Positions 25,313 to 37,709 of a DNA stretch of 47,340 bases are shown in pieces. A model generated the notes under the pieces. The model did no database searches, was not told the DNA's origin, and worked only from the letters and a program-made list of their open reading frames with translations. The DNA is from Opitutales bacterium (GTDB taxonomy: Bacteria > Verrucomicrobiota > Verrucomicrobiia > Opitutales > Oceanipulchritudinaceae): assembly GCA_020831485.1 (NCBI GenBank), contig JAFIGG010000023.1:1-47340 (forward strand), written 5' to 3'. The position numbers and the translations under genes are program-made. Within the stretch, counting starts at the first letter, position 1. Every line of letters begins with the position of its first letter.

Positions 25313-27739
25313 TTAGGCCTCGTCGACGGCAACTTCGACGACTTTGCTAATGCCGATCAGTTTATCGCCCTGGGCCATATTGATCAGGCGGACACCTTGA
25401 GTCGTCCGACCAATAACCCGCACCTCGGATACCGGTGTGCGAACGGCCTGGCCGCTGTGGGTCAGCAGCATGACTTCATCGTCATCCATTACGCTGAGCG
25501 CGCCGGCGACTCCGGTGGTGCGCATGGCGATAATACCACTGCCACCGCGGCCCTGCAGGCGGTACTCCTCGTATTTCGTGCGCTTGCCCTGACCGTTCTG
25601 ACCGGCAATCAACAAGGTCGCTTTCGGGTCGACGACCTCGATGGTCACCACGTAGTCGTCGGAGCCCTTGAGGGTGATGCCCTTGACACCGCGGGTCGCA
25701 CGACCCTGGTCGCGCAGGTCATTTTCGCTAAAGCGGATCGACATGCCCTTGCGGGTGATCATGACCAGCTCGTCCTCACCGTTTGTCAGGCGCACGCCAA
25801 TCAGTAAATCGCCTTCATCGACATTGATACCAATGATGCCGCCACGACGGAAATTGCGGTATTCGCTGAGGTTGGTCTTCTTAATAACGCCCTTGCGGGT
25901 GGCCATGACCAAGTGCTGGTCATCGGTGAAGTCCTTGACGGAGATCATCGTTGCAATGCGCTCGTCCTTCTGCAGCTCGAGCACATTGGCCAGACTGCGA
26001 CCCTTGGAAATCCGCGATCCTTCCGGAATGTCATAAACTTTGATTACATAGACCCGGCCGGTGGTCGTGAAGAACATCATGTAATCGTGCGTGCTGGCCG
26101 TGAAGAGATACTCCACATAATCCTCATCGTAGGAGCCGGTCCCAATCACGCCCTTGCCGCCGCGGTGTTGCGAGCGGTAGCTGCTGACAGGGGTGCGCTT
26201 GATAAAGCCCTTGTGGGACACAGTGATCATACAACCTTCGTTGACGATCAGGTCCTCCATGCGAAACTCCCCTTCGGCCTGAATAAACTGAGTGCGGCGG
26301 GGCGTTGCATACTTCTCCCGCAGCTCGCGAATTTCGTCCTTAATGACACTTAGGAGGCTGGACTCGTTTTCGATGATTTCGGTGAGTTCCTGGATAAGTT
26401 TGATCAGGGCCAGGTATTCCTCCTCGATCTTTTCGCGTTCGAGACCGGTCAACTGATACAGACGCATATCGAGAATAGCATCCGCCTGCTTCAGCGAGAG
26501 CGGATACTTGTTCATCAACTTGGTCTTCGCCTCGTCCCGGTTGGAACTGGCGCGGATAATCTTAACAAAATCGTCGAGGTTATCGAGGGCTATCTTCAGG
26601 CCTTCGAGAATGTGGGCACGGGCTTCGGCCTTGGCGCGGCGAAACTCGGTACGGCGACGGACAACCTGGCGGCGGTGCTCGACATAGACCTCGAGCATTT
26701 CCTTCAGGTTCATTTCCTTCGGCCGGCGGTCGACCAGGGCCAGCAGGATCACGCCGAAGCTGGATTCCAGAGGCGTGTGCTTGAACAGCTTGTTGACCAC
26801 GACCCGCGGGATTTCACCACGCTTCAGTTCTATGACCACGCGAGTGTTTTCATCGGATTCATCGCGCAGATCACTGATGCCCTCGATGACCTTGTTCTGC
26901 ACCAGGTCGGCGATACGGGTCACCAGGTTGGCGCGGTTCACGCCATAAGGGGTCTCCGTAATGACAACCTGCTCCTTGCCGTTCTTGATCTCCTCGGTGT
27001 GGACCGTGCCACGCATGCGGACAATGCCGCGACCCGTGCGCATGTAGCTGTCAATTCCCTCGCGACCGATGATGGAACCGCCGGTTGGAAAATCGGGGCC
27101 CTTGACGAATTTCATCAATTCATCGATCTCGATATTAGGATTGTCAACGAGCGCGCAAATACCGTCGATCAACTCGCCCAGATTGTGGGGGGGAATGTTG
27201 GTCGTCATACCGACCGCAATACCCGTCGAGCCGTTCATCAACAGGCCTGGCAAGGCCGCAGGCAAGACACTCGGCTCGGTGGTGTCTTCCTTGTAATTCG
27301 GAACAAAATCAACCGTGTCCTCATCGATCTGGCGGATCAATTCCTCGGCGGCGGCGGTGAGGCGACACTCGGTGTACCGGTAGGCTGCCGCAGGATCGCC
27401 GTCGATGGAACCGAAGTTCCCCTGCGGATCGATCAAGGGCACGCGCATAACCCAGTGCTGGGCCATGCGAACGAGGGTGTCATACACGGAGCTGTCACCG
27501 TGCGGGTGATACTTACCGAGCACTTCACCGACCACTGCGGCGCACTTATCAAAACTGCGGTTGTGCACCAAGCCCTGGCGAATCATCGAATACAGGATCC
27601 GACGTTGCACCGGCTTGAGGCCGTCCCGGGCATCCGGAAGCGCACGGCTGATAATGACCGACATCGAGTAATCGATGTAGGCACGTTCCATGATGTCCGT
27701 GATATTGGTCGGCGTCTGCTTTTCTTTTTCGGTATACAT
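25313..27739 (-). CDS. gyrA: DNA gyrase subunit A
   Basis: An 808-residue breakage-reunion subunit of gyrase, which introduces negative supercoils with GyrB. Catalytic Tyr 122 lies in AAYRYTECRL. The quinolone region GKYHPHGDSSVYDTLVRMAQ keeps Ser and Asp at the positions equal to E. coli 83 and 87, so no classical resistance change is visible. The GyrA box reads QHRGGKG instead of QRRGGKG. Six beta-propeller blades follow (for example FFTTTGRVYVIKVYDIPEG and LVMATRKGVIKKTNL). It lies 33 nt after gyrB and is cotranscribed. The acidic tail is short. Confidence 0.97.
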   Translation of the reverse strand: MYTEKEKQTPTNITDIMERAYIDYSMSVIISRALPDARDGLKPVQRRILYSMIRQGLVHNRSFDKCAAVVGEVLGKYHPHGDSSVYDTLVRMAQHWVMRVPLIDPQGNFGSIDGDPAAAYRYTECRLTAAAEELIRQIDEDTVDFVPNYKEDTTEPSVLPAALPGLLMNGSTGIAVGMTTNIPPHNLGELIDGICALVDNPNIEIDELMKFVKGPDFPTGGSIIGREGIDSYMRTGRGIVRMRGTVHTEEIKNGKEQVVITETPYGVNRANLVTRIADLVQNKVIEGISDLRDESDENTRVVIELKRGEIPRVVVNKLFKHTPLESSFGVILLALVDRRPKEMNLKEMLEVYVEHRRQVVRRRTEFRRAKAEARAHILEGLKIALDNLDDFVKIIRASSNRDEAKTKLMNKYPLSLKQADAILDMRLYQLTGLEREKIEEEYLALIKLIQELTEIIENESSLLSVIKDEIRELREKYATPRRTQFIQAEGEFRMEDLIVNEGCMITVSHKGFIKRTPVSSYRSQHRGGKGVIGTGSYDEDYVEYLFTASTHDYMMFFTTTGRVYVIKVYDIPEGSRISKGRSLANVLELQKDERIATMISVKDFTDDQHLVMATRKGVIKKTNLSEYRNFRRGGIIGINVDEGDLLIGVRLTNGEDELVMITRKGMSIRFSENDLRDQGRATRGVKGITLKGSDDYVVTIEVVDPKATLLIAGQNGQGKRTKYEEYRLQGRGGSGIIAMRTTGVAGALSVMDDDEVMLLTHSGQAVRTPVSEVRVIGRTTQGVRLINMAQGDKLIGISKVVEVAVDEA

Positions 27740-27772
27740 GCGACTGCTAAATTAAGGGGATATGGGCTGGAA

Positions 27773-30289
<2,517 letters not shown>

Positions 30290-30868
30290 TTAGGGGTTTG
30301 CCTTGAGGGCAAGAAAGTTTTCGAGCATCTGCATGCCGTGCTCGGTGGCCAGGGATTCGGGATGGAATTGCACACCCCAGACCGGAAGGTCCTTGTGTGC
30401 AACGCCCATTATTTCGCCTTCCGCGGTCTCGGCGGTGATGCGCAGGCAATCCGGGCAGCTATCGCGCTCGATCAACAGCGAATGGTAGCGGGTGGCGGCA
30501 AAACCCGACGGCAGACCAGCAAAAACCGTGCTGCCATCGTGCAGAATCGGCGAGGTCTTGCCGTGCATCAGACGGTTTGCGCGGACAATGCGCCCGCCAA
30601 AATACTGGCCAACGCACTGATGGCCCAGGCAGACGCCAAACAGCGGAACCCGCGCCTTCACGAAGGCATCGATCAATTCGAGACTGTTGCCCGCTTCATC
30701 CGGACTGCAGGGACCGGGCGAAATGAGTACCCGCGAGGGCTTCAAATCCAACGCTGAGGAGGCGTCCAATTCATCGTTGCGAAAAATGCGCTGCTCGACT
30801 CCTAATTCGCCCAAATACTGGACCAAATTATAGGTGAACGAGTCGAAATTATCGATTACGAGAAGCAT
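30290..30868 (-). CDS. Class I glutamine amidotransferase, anthranilate or aminodeoxychorismate synthase component II
   Basis: A 192-residue glutaminase subunit with the characteristic start [20 protein letters not shown]. The catalytic Cys 80 (GVCLGHQ), His 169 and Glu 171 (VQFHPES) form the triad. It supplies ammonia either to TrpE for anthranilate or to PabB for folate; the two roles cannot be separated by sequence and one protein often does both. No trpE or pabB lies nearby. It is directly upstream of gyrB (21 nt), an unusual place for a trp or pab gene. Confidence 0.88.
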   Translation of the reverse strand: MLLVIDNFDSFTYNLVQYLGELGVEQRIFRNDELDASSALDLKPSRVLISPGPCSPDEAGNSLELIDAFVKARVPLFGVCLGHQCVGQYFGGRIVRANRLMHGKTSPILHDGSTVFAGLPSGFAATRYHSLLIERDSCPDCLRITAETAEGEIMGVAHKDLPVWGVQFHPESLATEHGMQMLENFLALKANP

Positions 30869-30945
30869 ACCGGATAAAACCTTTCAGCCTGAAGAAATCG
30901 CGGCAGGCGTCAAGTGCTCGTTCGTCTGTTGTTGAATTCAGCGCT

Positions 30946-31341
30946 TCAACCGTGAATATCGCCTTTTTCACCCTCGGCCCGAACGCGCATTTCACGGGGT
31001 AAAATGGCATAATAAAGTCCCACCCAGACCTTTTTTGAGTAGCGATAGGTTAGAAAAGGCAAAACCACAGCACCCAGGCCACCAATAATTGCTGCCGTCT
31101 TAAGGCTGAAGCCTCCCAGAATAAAGATAATCGAGACCGGCAGCACCCAGCCGAGGCAGGTCAACGAGTAGTTTAGCGGAATCGCACCCAATGCCCAGCC
31201 GTCCTCGTGCTCAAGCGGCAATCCGCAATCCGGGCAATCCCGGTGCAGTCGATAGGCCGTCACAAACAATCCCTCACGCCCGCAGCGGGGGCAACGATTG
31301 CCGACTCCCCGTCGAAAAGCTTCCATGCGCTGATGCTCCAT
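30946..31341 (-). CDS. DUF983 family zinc-ribbon membrane protein
   Basis: About 131 residues (126 if the second ATG at 31326 is used). A zinc-ribbon-like segment with two CxxC pairs (NRCPRCGREGLF; DCPDCGLPLEHEDGW) is followed by two transmembrane helices and a basic tail. This is the DUF983 layout; the family is often linked to cytochrome oxidase or membrane biogenesis but its function is unproven. An AGGG lies before the first ATG and a GGAG before the second, so the start is uncertain. It is the first gene of the apparent DUF983-amidotransferase-gyrBA run. Confidence 0.78.
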   Translation of the reverse strand: MEHQRMEAFRRGVGNRCPRCGREGLFVTAYRLHRDCPDCGLPLEHEDGWALGAIPLNYSLTCLGWVLPVSIIFILGGFSLKTAAIIGGLGAVVLPFLTYRYSKKVWVGLYYAILPREMRVRAEGEKGDIHG

Positions 31342-31466
31342 TACCCTAATAGTAAACAGTCCATCCGGGGAATTGCAAGGGCGGCCATTGTCCGGAGCCC
31401 AAAGCGACGATGGAAAACCATTTCAGATTGCGCAAAGCTGAAAATTGAATTGTATAGATCCCTAGA

Positions 31467-32336
31467 GTGACGGAGCGGATTATCAGTGAAGCACGTGAGC
31501 GGGCCATCTGCATTTTACTGGATGACCCCTCGCCAGCCGTGCAAATTGCACTGAGTCAAGAGCTCGAGCGCCTGGGAGATGTCGGGCTCAGCCTGTTGCG
31601 AAAAGCGGCGCGCGAACAATCCGGCGGAACCCGCGAAGCCGCCTTGCGCTTTCTAAACGATTTAAAAGGTCCGGATCCGGCGGCCGCCGTGATCGCCTTT
31701 ATTCAATCCCTGCGCTATGATCTCGAAACCGGCATGTTTCTATTCAACCGGGTCCTGGAGCCAGATCTCGAACTACGGCCGATCCGGGAATACCTGGACA
31801 CAATTGCTCATCGGGTTCGGGAATTGACGGTCCAGCCGCAATCGACATGGGAACAGTGCAAGATCCTCAACCGGGTCCTGTTTCACGAGTTCGGCTTCCG
31901 CGGCAACATGGAGGATTTCGAAGACCCCCTCAACAGCTTCATGGCGCCCTTGCTGCGGCGCCGCAAGGGTTTGCCCATCAGCCTGAGTATTCTCTACCTG
32001 CTGGTTGCCGACCGGGCGGGCATGCGCCTCGACCCAGTCGCCTTGCCAGGGCATTTTCTGGTGGGCAGCTTTCAACAGGACGAACCCTTCTTCATTGATG
32101 CCTTTGACCGCGGCCGCATGCTGACGCTCGAAGAACTGCACGAGGAGCTGCACGGACAATCCCTGCAGGTGAATGCCAACTGGTTCAACCCAACGCCCGT
32201 GGGCGAGGTGCTGTGCCGGGTATGCCGCAATCTCCAGCGGCATTTCACCCACCGCAACCATCCTCGCATGGCGCGCACCTTCGCCCAGTTTATTCAGGAG
32301 TTTGAGGACACCTACCGGCGTCACAGCCAAGCTTGA
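31467..32336 (+). CDS. SirB1-like transglutaminase-fold protein
   Basis: A 289-residue protein starting at GTG 31467. The N-terminal 80 or so residues resemble HEAT-like helices ([19 protein letters not shown]). The rest is the SirB1/transglutaminase-like domain: [39 protein letters not shown], and ALPGHFLVG with FFIDAFDRG. The thiol of a true transglutaminase is not evident (the [10 protein letters not shown] block has no Cys), as usual for this family, so it is probably not proteolytic. Function is unknown. It lies 40 nt upstream of hisH on the same strand. Confidence 0.72.
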   Translation: MTERIISEARERAICILLDDPSPAVQIALSQELERLGDVGLSLLRKAAREQSGGTREAALRFLNDLKGPDPAAAVIAFIQSLRYDLETGMFLFNRVLEPDLELRPIREYLDTIAHRVRELTVQPQSTWEQCKILNRVLFHEFGFRGNMEDFEDPLNSFMAPLLRRRKGLPISLSILYLLVADRAGMRLDPVALPGHFLVGSFQQDEPFFIDAFDRGRMLTLEELHEELHGQSLQVNANWFNPTPVGEVLCRVCRNLQRHFTHRNHPRMARTFAQFIQEFEDTYRRHSQA

Positions 32337-32376
32337 GCTTGCCACCGGCGCGGCAGGGGATTTGCTGGCTGTTCTG

Positions 32377-33015
32377 ATGCAATCCTCTCACAGCAATCGC
32401 CTTCTTGGAGTCCTCGATTACGGCATGGGCAACCTGCACAGCGTTCGCCGCGCCTGGGAAACCACCGGGGCCAAAGTCCAGCTACTCAACGATCCCTCCG
32501 AGGTCGACCGCCACGATGCCCTGATTTTCCCAGGACAAGGCGCCATCGTCGACACTATGCAATTGCTGAAAGCCCGTGGCTGGGACCATTTCATCCGCGA
32601 ATGGATTCAGGCCGACAAACCCTTTTTTGGCATCTGCCTGGGCATGCAGGCCCTGTTCGAGTTTTCCGAAGAAGGCGACACTCCCGGACTCGGCATTTTC
32701 CCCGGCCGCATTCGCCGTTTTAGCTTTGATCCGGCCTCGCGACTTAAAATCCCGCACATGGGATGGAATCCCGTCAACTTTGGCAAACCCACACCGCTCG
32801 CCACCGCCGGCGTCGACGGCAGCGCATTCTATTTTGTCCACAGCTATTACTGTGAGCCCACAGACCCGTCCCTCATCTGGGGCGAGACGACCTACGGCCC
32901 CCTGAGCTTCTGCAGCGCCATTGCCCGCGGCCGCGTCTACGCCACCCAGTTCCACCCGGAAAAGTCCCAGGCAAAGGGTTTGGCCTTGTACAAAGGATTC
33001 GTAGATAGTCTGTAG
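32377..33015 (+). CDS. hisH: Imidazole glycerol phosphate synthase, glutaminase subunit
   Basis: A 212-residue class I amidotransferase that feeds ammonia to HisF to form imidazole glycerol phosphate and AICAR in histidine synthesis. The ATG at 32377 ([22 protein letters not shown]) is chosen because [10 protein letters not shown] is the standard HisH start; the frame is open upstream but overlaps the preceding gene. The triad is Cys 87 (GICLGMQ), His 193 and Glu 195 (TQFHPEKS). HisF and other his genes are not adjacent. A palindrome starts directly after the stop. Confidence 0.92.
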   Translation: MQSSHSNRLLGVLDYGMGNLHSVRRAWETTGAKVQLLNDPSEVDRHDALIFPGQGAIVDTMQLLKARGWDHFIREWIQADKPFFGICLGMQALFEFSEEGDTPGLGIFPGRIRRFSFDPASRLKIPHMGWNPVNFGKPTPLATAGVDGSAFYFVHSYYCEPTDPSLIWGETTYGPLSFCSAIARGRVYATQFHPEKSQAKGLALYKGFVDSL

Positions 33016-33036
33016 CCGCACTCGTCCCGAGTGCGG
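33016..33036. repeat. Perfect palindrome / REP-like hairpin after hisH
   Basis: The arms ccgcactcg and cgagtgcgg (9 bp, perfect) enclose the loop tcc and begin at the base after the hisH stop codon. No T-run follows. It has the same architecture as the palindromes at 5282 and 41203. Confidence 0.6.
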
Positions 33037-33104
33037 AATCCAATCCAACGCACTCCATCAGGACTTAAGAATTAGCAATCAGCAATCCCGAGCGCAGCGA
33101 GGCC

Positions 33105-34745
33105 TCAGCTCACATACTTCTGCACGATCGGAATCCGCCGGCCGACGCCAAAAGCGAGGGGGGTAATTTTTAATCCGGGGGCGGCCTGTTTGCGCTTGTA
33201 TTCGTTGAGATCGACTTTGCGCACCACTTCGTCGACAACCCTGCGGTCGTAACCGACGGCGGTGATTTCGGCCCGCGAACGGCCCTCTTCGACATACATC
33301 TTTAGAATGGCGTCCAGCTCATCGTAGGGCGGCAGTGAATCCGAATCCTTCTGATCAGGGCGCAGTTCGGCTGAGGGTGGTTTGTGGATTGTATTCCAGG
33401 GGATAATCTCCTTGTCCCGGTTCAACCAGCGGCAAAGGGCAAAGACCTGCGTCTTAGCCAGGTCGGAGATCACAGCCAGACCACCCGCCATGTCGCCGTA
33501 AAGGGTGCAATAGCCGACGGCGATTTCACTCTTATTGCCGGTGGTCAGCAGCAGCGCGTGCAACTTATTCGAGACCGCCATCAACAGTAAACCGCGGGCA
33601 CGAGCCTGAATATTCTCCTCTGTGACATCCGCTTTCAGGCCCTCAAACATCGGTGCAAGCACCGCTTCGGCGGCGTCGACGATAGAAGCGATTTTCAGGG
33701 AGTGGTATTGAATGCCGAGGTGCTTCGCCAGGGCCTCCGCGTCTGCGACCGAGTGATCGCTGGAAATGGCGGACGGCAGACTGATACCAATCACGTTCTC
33801 TGGCCCAAGAGCCTGGGCCGCAATCGCTGCGGTCAGGGCTGAATCGATGCCCCCTGAGAGACCGATCAAAGCCCGGCGAAATCCGCTCTTGTGGGCGTAA
33901 TCCCGCAGGCCGAGCACCAAAGCCGCATTGATGTCCGCCATCTTCTCACGCTCAAAGCCCGGATGGGTCTGGCCGCTGCGGCCATCGGTATCGACCACCT
34001 GCAGGTCTTCGCCAAACGGAGTCAGGCCGCACAGCAACTGACCGTCCGCGCGCATCGCCATGCTATGGCCATCAAAAATCAGTTCATCATTGCCGCCTAC
34101 GGCATTCACGTAAACCACCGGTGCCTTCACCGCTGTTGCGGCGGCTTTGATAATCTGCCGGCGGGACGAATCCTTGCCCGAGTGCCAGGGACTGGCCGAG
34201 AGGTTTAGCAGAAGGTCCACCTTTTGCTCACGTAACTGGGCCAAGGGATTAGCGCGGTAATTGCGGGCCGTTTCAATCATGGAGCCCGTCCAGATATCCT
34301 CACAGATGGTAACCCCGATACGCTTGCCCTTCCACTCGACCAGCAACGGCTTTTCGCCCGGCTCAAAATAGCGGTCTTCGTCAAACACGTCGTAGGTCGG
34401 CAGCAGGCACTTGTGGCCCACCGACTGCACCGAACCCCGCTCGCACCAGGCGGCTGCGTTGAAAAATCGACGCCCCTGCTCTGCCGGATTTTGGGCGACG
34501 AAACCAACCAGAGCCGGCACCTCGCCCACTTCGGCGGCAATAAGTTCAAGGGACTTCAGATTGTCCGGGACAAAACTCGATTTGAACAGCAGGTCCCGCG
34601 GCGGATAACCCGCCACCACCATTTCGGGAAAGACGACCAACTCGGCGCCTTCGGCGACGAGTTTATGGTAGGCATCCAGAATGCGTTGACGGTTGCCGTC
34701 GAGATCTCCGACGGTCGTGTTGACTTGAGCTAGACCTATTTTCAT
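33105..34745 (-). CDS. nadE: Glutamine-dependent NAD+ synthetase
   Basis: A 546-residue two-domain enzyme that makes NAD from deamido-NAD, ATP and glutamine-derived ammonia. The N-terminal nitrilase-like glutaminase has Glu 41 ([15 protein letters not shown]), Lys 112 ([13 protein letters not shown]) and Cys 148 (TICEDIW). The C-terminal synthetase has the P-loop [16 protein letters not shown] and [20 protein letters not shown]. Its ATG overlaps the stop of the TolC-family gene by 4 nt, suggesting translational coupling of two functionally unrelated genes. Confidence 0.95.
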   Translation of the reverse strand: MKIGLAQVNTTVGDLDGNRQRILDAYHKLVAEGAELVVFPEMVVAGYPPRDLLFKSSFVPDNLKSLELIAAEVGEVPALVGFVAQNPAEQGRRFFNAAAWCERGSVQSVGHKCLLPTYDVFDEDRYFEPGEKPLLVEWKGKRIGVTICEDIWTGSMIETARNYRANPLAQLREQKVDLLLNLSASPWHSGKDSSRRQIIKAAATAVKAPVVYVNAVGGNDELIFDGHSMAMRADGQLLCGLTPFGEDLQVVDTDGRSGQTHPGFEREKMADINAALVLGLRDYAHKSGFRRALIGLSGGIDSALTAAIAAQALGPENVIGISLPSAISSDHSVADAEALAKHLGIQYHSLKIASIVDAAEAVLAPMFEGLKADVTEENIQARARGLLLMAVSNKLHALLLTTGNKSEIAVGYCTLYGDMAGGLAVISDLAKTQVFALCRWLNRDKEIIPWNTIHKPPSAELRPDQKDSDSLPPYDELDAILKMYVEEGRSRAEITAVGYDRRVVDEVVRKVDLNEYKRKQAAPGLKITPLAFGVGRRIPIVQKYVS

Positions 34746-36082
34746 TCGATTGACTGAATTACGTCCCGGACATCACCACGCAACCGGGCCATTCGTATCC
34801 AACTCAAGTGGTAAGCATACTTCGCGTCAACCAGAACACCTTCCGCATCCGCAAGCCGTGCCATCGCCGTCACCACATCGGCATTGTCCGCAACGCCTTC
34901 CTCAAAGCGGTTGCGTGCGAGGTCATATTCGCGGCGGTTGAGGTCGACGGTTTTGGTCGCCACTTCCACCTGATTGTAGCGACTGCGCAAATCCTGTGCC
35001 GCCAAGCGTAAATCCGCCTCGATGGCCTGCTCCAGGTCACGCAGCACGTAGGACTGACTGCGAATGTTTGAATCCGCCTCCAATTGATTGGCGCGGATGC
35101 GGCCTCCTTCAAAAATCGGCACGGACACCCCTACCCCCACGCGCCACTGTTCGCGCATGTCGTCGGACAAAGTCTCCGAAGCATAACCCCAGCTCCCCGT
35201 AACGCCCACAGTCGGCAGCCGCTGCAAGTCCGCCGCCCGCCGCGAATAGCGGTTGCGATCGAGGCGCTCGACCTCGAGGCGGAACTCCGGCCGCCGTTCA
35301 AGCACTCGTGGCAGCTCCGCCAGCACGTTCAACTCATCCGGAGCGCGCTCTGGGATGTCGACGGCCTGCAATTCAAGTTCCGTGCCCAGCGGCAGGTTCA
35401 GAATTCGCTTCAGCCGCAGTCCGCTTTCCATCACCTCGGTCTCCTGCGCCAGCCGAGCCAGCTCATTCGTCGCCAGCGAAACCTCCGCACGGGTCACATC
35501 CAGCGGCGTCGCCACTCCTCCTTCGAACTGATTCCGCGCAACCCGCAGCAAAACTTCATCGCGCTCCAGATTGGCATCGATCACCTCCATCCGCTGCAGG
35601 TTCCGGTGATGAGTGAAATACGCATCCGCGATTCGGTTCAAAATCTGTTGGATCACCAGCTCAATCTCCGTCTCCACAATGCGCAGGTTGAAACGCGACA
35701 CCTCCAGCTGCGCCCGGTCCTCCAGATTCAGCAGCGACATCCGCGCCCGGATCAACGCATCGAAGCGGTTGACAAAAGTCCGGTTCAGGCTCTGCTCCGC
35801 CCCATCCGGGTCGACTCCCTGACCCGCTCCGCCCAGGGGATTTTTCGAGCGACTCTGGTCAACCTCCACGCTCAGCTGCGGCAGCAGGCTGGACCGGCTT
35901 CGCGCCACCCCCTGACGTGCCGCTTCCCGCGACTCCTCCGCTATCAACACCTCAAAATTCGCCTGCTCCGCCATCTGCAGCACATCCCGCAAACTCAGCG
36001 ACATCCGCTCCCCACGCAGATCCGCAAATCCAAGCAAAGCAACACTCAACCCAAACAGGAGACCGATTCGAAATACTCTCAT
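34742..36082 (-). CDS. TolC-family outer membrane efflux protein
   Basis: About 446 residues from the ATG at 36082 ([25 protein letters not shown]), which gives a clean signal peptide and has GGAAA just upstream; an upstream TTG at 36127 is less likely. The mature part is long helical coiled coil with the outer membrane efflux pattern repeated twice ([41 protein letters not shown]; later [19 protein letters not shown]). It should form the outer membrane channel of a tripartite pump or type I secretion system, but no inner membrane pump or adaptor gene is next to it. Confidence 0.88.
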   Translation of the reverse strand: MRVFRIGLLFGLSVALLGFADLRGERMSLSLRDVLQMAEQANFEVLIAEESREAARQGVARSRSSLLPQLSVEVDQSRSKNPLGGAGQGVDPDGAEQSLNRTFVNRFDALIRARMSLLNLEDRAQLEVSRFNLRIVETEIELVIQQILNRIADAYFTHHRNLQRMEVIDANLERDEVLLRVARNQFEGGVATPLDVTRAEVSLATNELARLAQETEVMESGLRLKRILNLPLGTELELQAVDIPERAPDELNVLAELPRVLERRPEFRLEVERLDRNRYSRRAADLQRLPTVGVTGSWGYASETLSDDMREQWRVGVGVSVPIFEGGRIRANQLEADSNIRSQSYVLRDLEQAIEADLRLAAQDLRSRYNQVEVATKTVDLNRREYDLARNRFEEGVADNADVVTAMARLADAEGVLVDAKYAYHLSWIRMARLRGDVRDVIQSIE

Positions 36083-36389
36083 AATTTCCAAAACCGGAAA
36101 CCAAACCGAAGACCCCCGGAAACGCAACCATTGAGAAAAAACAAAGCGTTAAACAGGAATCGTCGACTTCCTCGCATCAAAACGCTTCAGCAATGATTTC
36201 ATTTCCTTTCTTTTGTGGCCATACACAAGAGTATCGTAAAAAAGCAGGATATTTCAACCTGGGATTAAGGCTGATCGCTTGGGCTCAATCAACTTGGCTC
36301 AGATCTCAGCGACAACCTGAAAGTAGCGCCAGCATGCTTGAGAATTGCCTTAGATCGACCGAAAACAATGGCGCTTTCATAGCCAAACA
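36083..36389. other. Gene-free stretch upstream of the TolC-family gene
   Basis: I see no convincing gene here on either strand. It is more AT-rich than the flanks. An interrupted inverted repeat is present: aagcgtt (36144-36150) pairs with aacgctt (36181-36187), and inside it aggaa (36155) pairs with ttcct (36168). It may mark a regulatory hairpin for the TolC-nadE unit or an end of the accessory segment. Confidence 0.4.
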
Positions 36390-36554
36390 TCACTCATCTT
36401 CCTGTAAAAACTCAGCTTCCAGTAGCTTGATCATCTCAACTTCGTGTTTATTCGCCTTCAGGGAATCCCAGCTATTGCCGTTGCGATCTGCAGCTTTGAA
36501 CATGAGTAACAATTTTATGCTTTCGAGAGTTCCCCGGCTGACAAGTTGATCCAT
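36390..36554 (-). pseudogene. Short coding-like fragment, possible frameshifted tail of the next protein
   Basis: On the minus strand a frame ending at TGA (36390-36392) reads as ordinary soluble protein (MDQLVSRGTLESIKLLLMFK, then WDSLKANKHEVEMIKLLEAE), 54 residues from its first ATG. The same frame stays open back to a TGA at about 36615 (LTLPQGKDGIGTKFGRLM), overlapping the end of the 123-residue gene in another frame. A single frameshift near 36590-36615 would join it to that gene. It could instead be a separate short gene. No family is recognised. Confidence 0.4.
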
Positions 36555-36585
36555 CAGACGGCCGAACTTGGTTCCGATCCCATCT

Positions 36586-36957
36586 TTACCTTGGGGCAGA
36601 GTTAAATGAAGCCGAAATCATTGCCATATCGTGGCATGCAAGCGTGCCCTTGGGAAAAACGCCCGTGTCAGAGTTGAAACGGGATAAAATCTTCCGAGCC
36701 CAATCTCCCCTCACTTTCTTGACCACAGACATCGATCCGCCAACTTCTGTAGCCTGACTAATCCCATATGAATGAATGCCGTCTTCAACCCGATTCGGAT
36801 TGAGTGAGCGCCATCTATCCACATGAACAACATAGCGCCATTCTCTTTTCTCATCTTTGAAAACTGGACCGGTAGCGATGCCATAGGACACGACCCAGCA
36901 GTAGTTCTTAAGGAGGATGGTGTCACCCTTTTTGATAAGCCGCAAAGAGTGTTTCAC
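36586..36957 (-). CDS. Hypothetical protein, possible PUA/EVE-like fold
   Basis: A 123-residue protein I do not recognise. The first half (LIKKGDTILLKNYCWVVSYG, then WRYVVHVDRW) recalls the beta-barrel pattern of PUA/EVE/ASCH-type domains, where a GD-turn precedes a strand and a later Trp lines a base pocket; this is a weak resemblance only. The second half is basic (VVKKVRGDWARKILSRF). It starts 3 nt after the methyltransferase stop, so it is likely cotranscribed with it. The C-terminus may be truncated by a frameshift, because good coding sequence continues downstream in another frame. Confidence 0.5.
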   Translation of the reverse strand: MKHSLRLIKKGDTILLKNYCWVVSYGIATGPVFKDEKREWRYVVHVDRWRSLNPNRVEDGIHSYGISQATEVGGSMSVVKKVRGDWARKILSRFNSDTGVFPKGTLACHDMAMISASFNSAPR

Positions 36958-36960
36958 AAA

Positions 36961-37689
36961 TCATTGATATTGGATCTTTGCAAGCACCCTAAGGCGTTCA
37001 CGCTTAGAGCTTAGCTTAATTGCTTCAACACGCCTTACAGGTCCATCACTCAGGTTCTTCTCGACCACCGCTTGAAAATAATCGTTCTGACGCCAAATCG
37101 AAACATGCTGAAAATGAGTCACTTCTCCCCCGATATCATCGCCTAGACGTATCAGGTCAGCCAGTGTTACATCTTCATCAACCGGTTGTAGCCCGCCAGG
37201 GTTGTTATTTCTTAAATGCTGCTGATATCTGGGCGTAGGACAACTTAACACTAGAATAGCAGAATCACCTAGAGATTCGGACAAGGCACGGTGAAAAGAA
37301 GGACGATCACCAATTGGGATGTGTTCGTATACATCTAACATGATGCAACCGTCAAACAGTCCGCGAAAACCCTTTTGCCATGATGGTGTGGTGACATCAT
37401 CAGCCGAAAACTCTATTCGTGAATTGTCACCAAACAGTCTCTGAGCAGTCTCAATCAGGATTGGGCTCAGATCAACTCCATATACCTTCGAAGCCGTTAA
37501 ATGTCTGGCAACCTCGAAACTGCTCCAACCTATACCGCATCCGACATCAAGTATCCTGCAACAACTCCGCCTCATCAAATGAAATGAGGCGAAGTGAATC
37601 GCAGCCTCCGCCCTAGGGTTACCTTTAGCGAAGTCAACTAACAAACGCTGAACAAAGCGATCGTAAAATTCTTTTGGACTATTTTCCAT
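36961..37689 (-). CDS. Class I SAM-dependent methyltransferase
   Basis: A 242-residue Rossmann methyltransferase. Motif I is RILDVGCGIGWSSFE (Asp 48, Gly 50-54), the ribose-binding acid is Asp 73 in VYGVDLSP, and the motif II-III region reads FDGCIMLDVYEHIP, where DVYEH is typical of UbiE/Methyltransf_11 enzymes. The substrate is not evident; since it follows a glycosyltransferase gene by 20 nt in a flagellar locus, a sugar O-methyl group is a fair guess. The C-terminal part (SIWRQNDYFQAVVEKNL) is unassigned. Base composition is more AT-rich than the housekeeping genes. Confidence 0.8.
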   Translation of the reverse strand: MENSPKEFYDRFVQRLLVDFAKGNPRAEAAIHFASFHLMRRSCCRILDVGCGIGWSSFEVARHLTASKVYGVDLSPILIETAQRLFGDNSRIEFSADDVTTPSWQKGFRGLFDGCIMLDVYEHIPIGDRPSFHRALSESLGDSAILVLSCPTPRYQQHLRNNNPGGLQPVDEDVTLADLIRLGDDIGGEVTHFQHVSIWRQNDYFQAVVEKNLSDGPVRRVEAIKLSSKRERLRVLAKIQYQ

Positions 37690-37709
37690 AATTCGATTTA
37701 GTTCTATAT

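Noticed and set aside
25313-27739. Possible ParC rather than GyrA
   Set aside because: The QHRGGKG box, full propeller and close linkage to a GyrB with a Toprim insert favour gyrase.
35084-36196. Plus-strand open frame of 370 codons opposite the TolC-family gene
   Set aside because: It is rich in His, Arg, Gln and Pro as typical of antisense reading of a helical protein; the minus strand has a signal peptide and family pattern.
36193-36549. Plus-strand open frame of 118 codons in the gap before the accessory island
   Set aside because: Its composition is not protein-like, and the minus strand over its second half carries better coding sequence.
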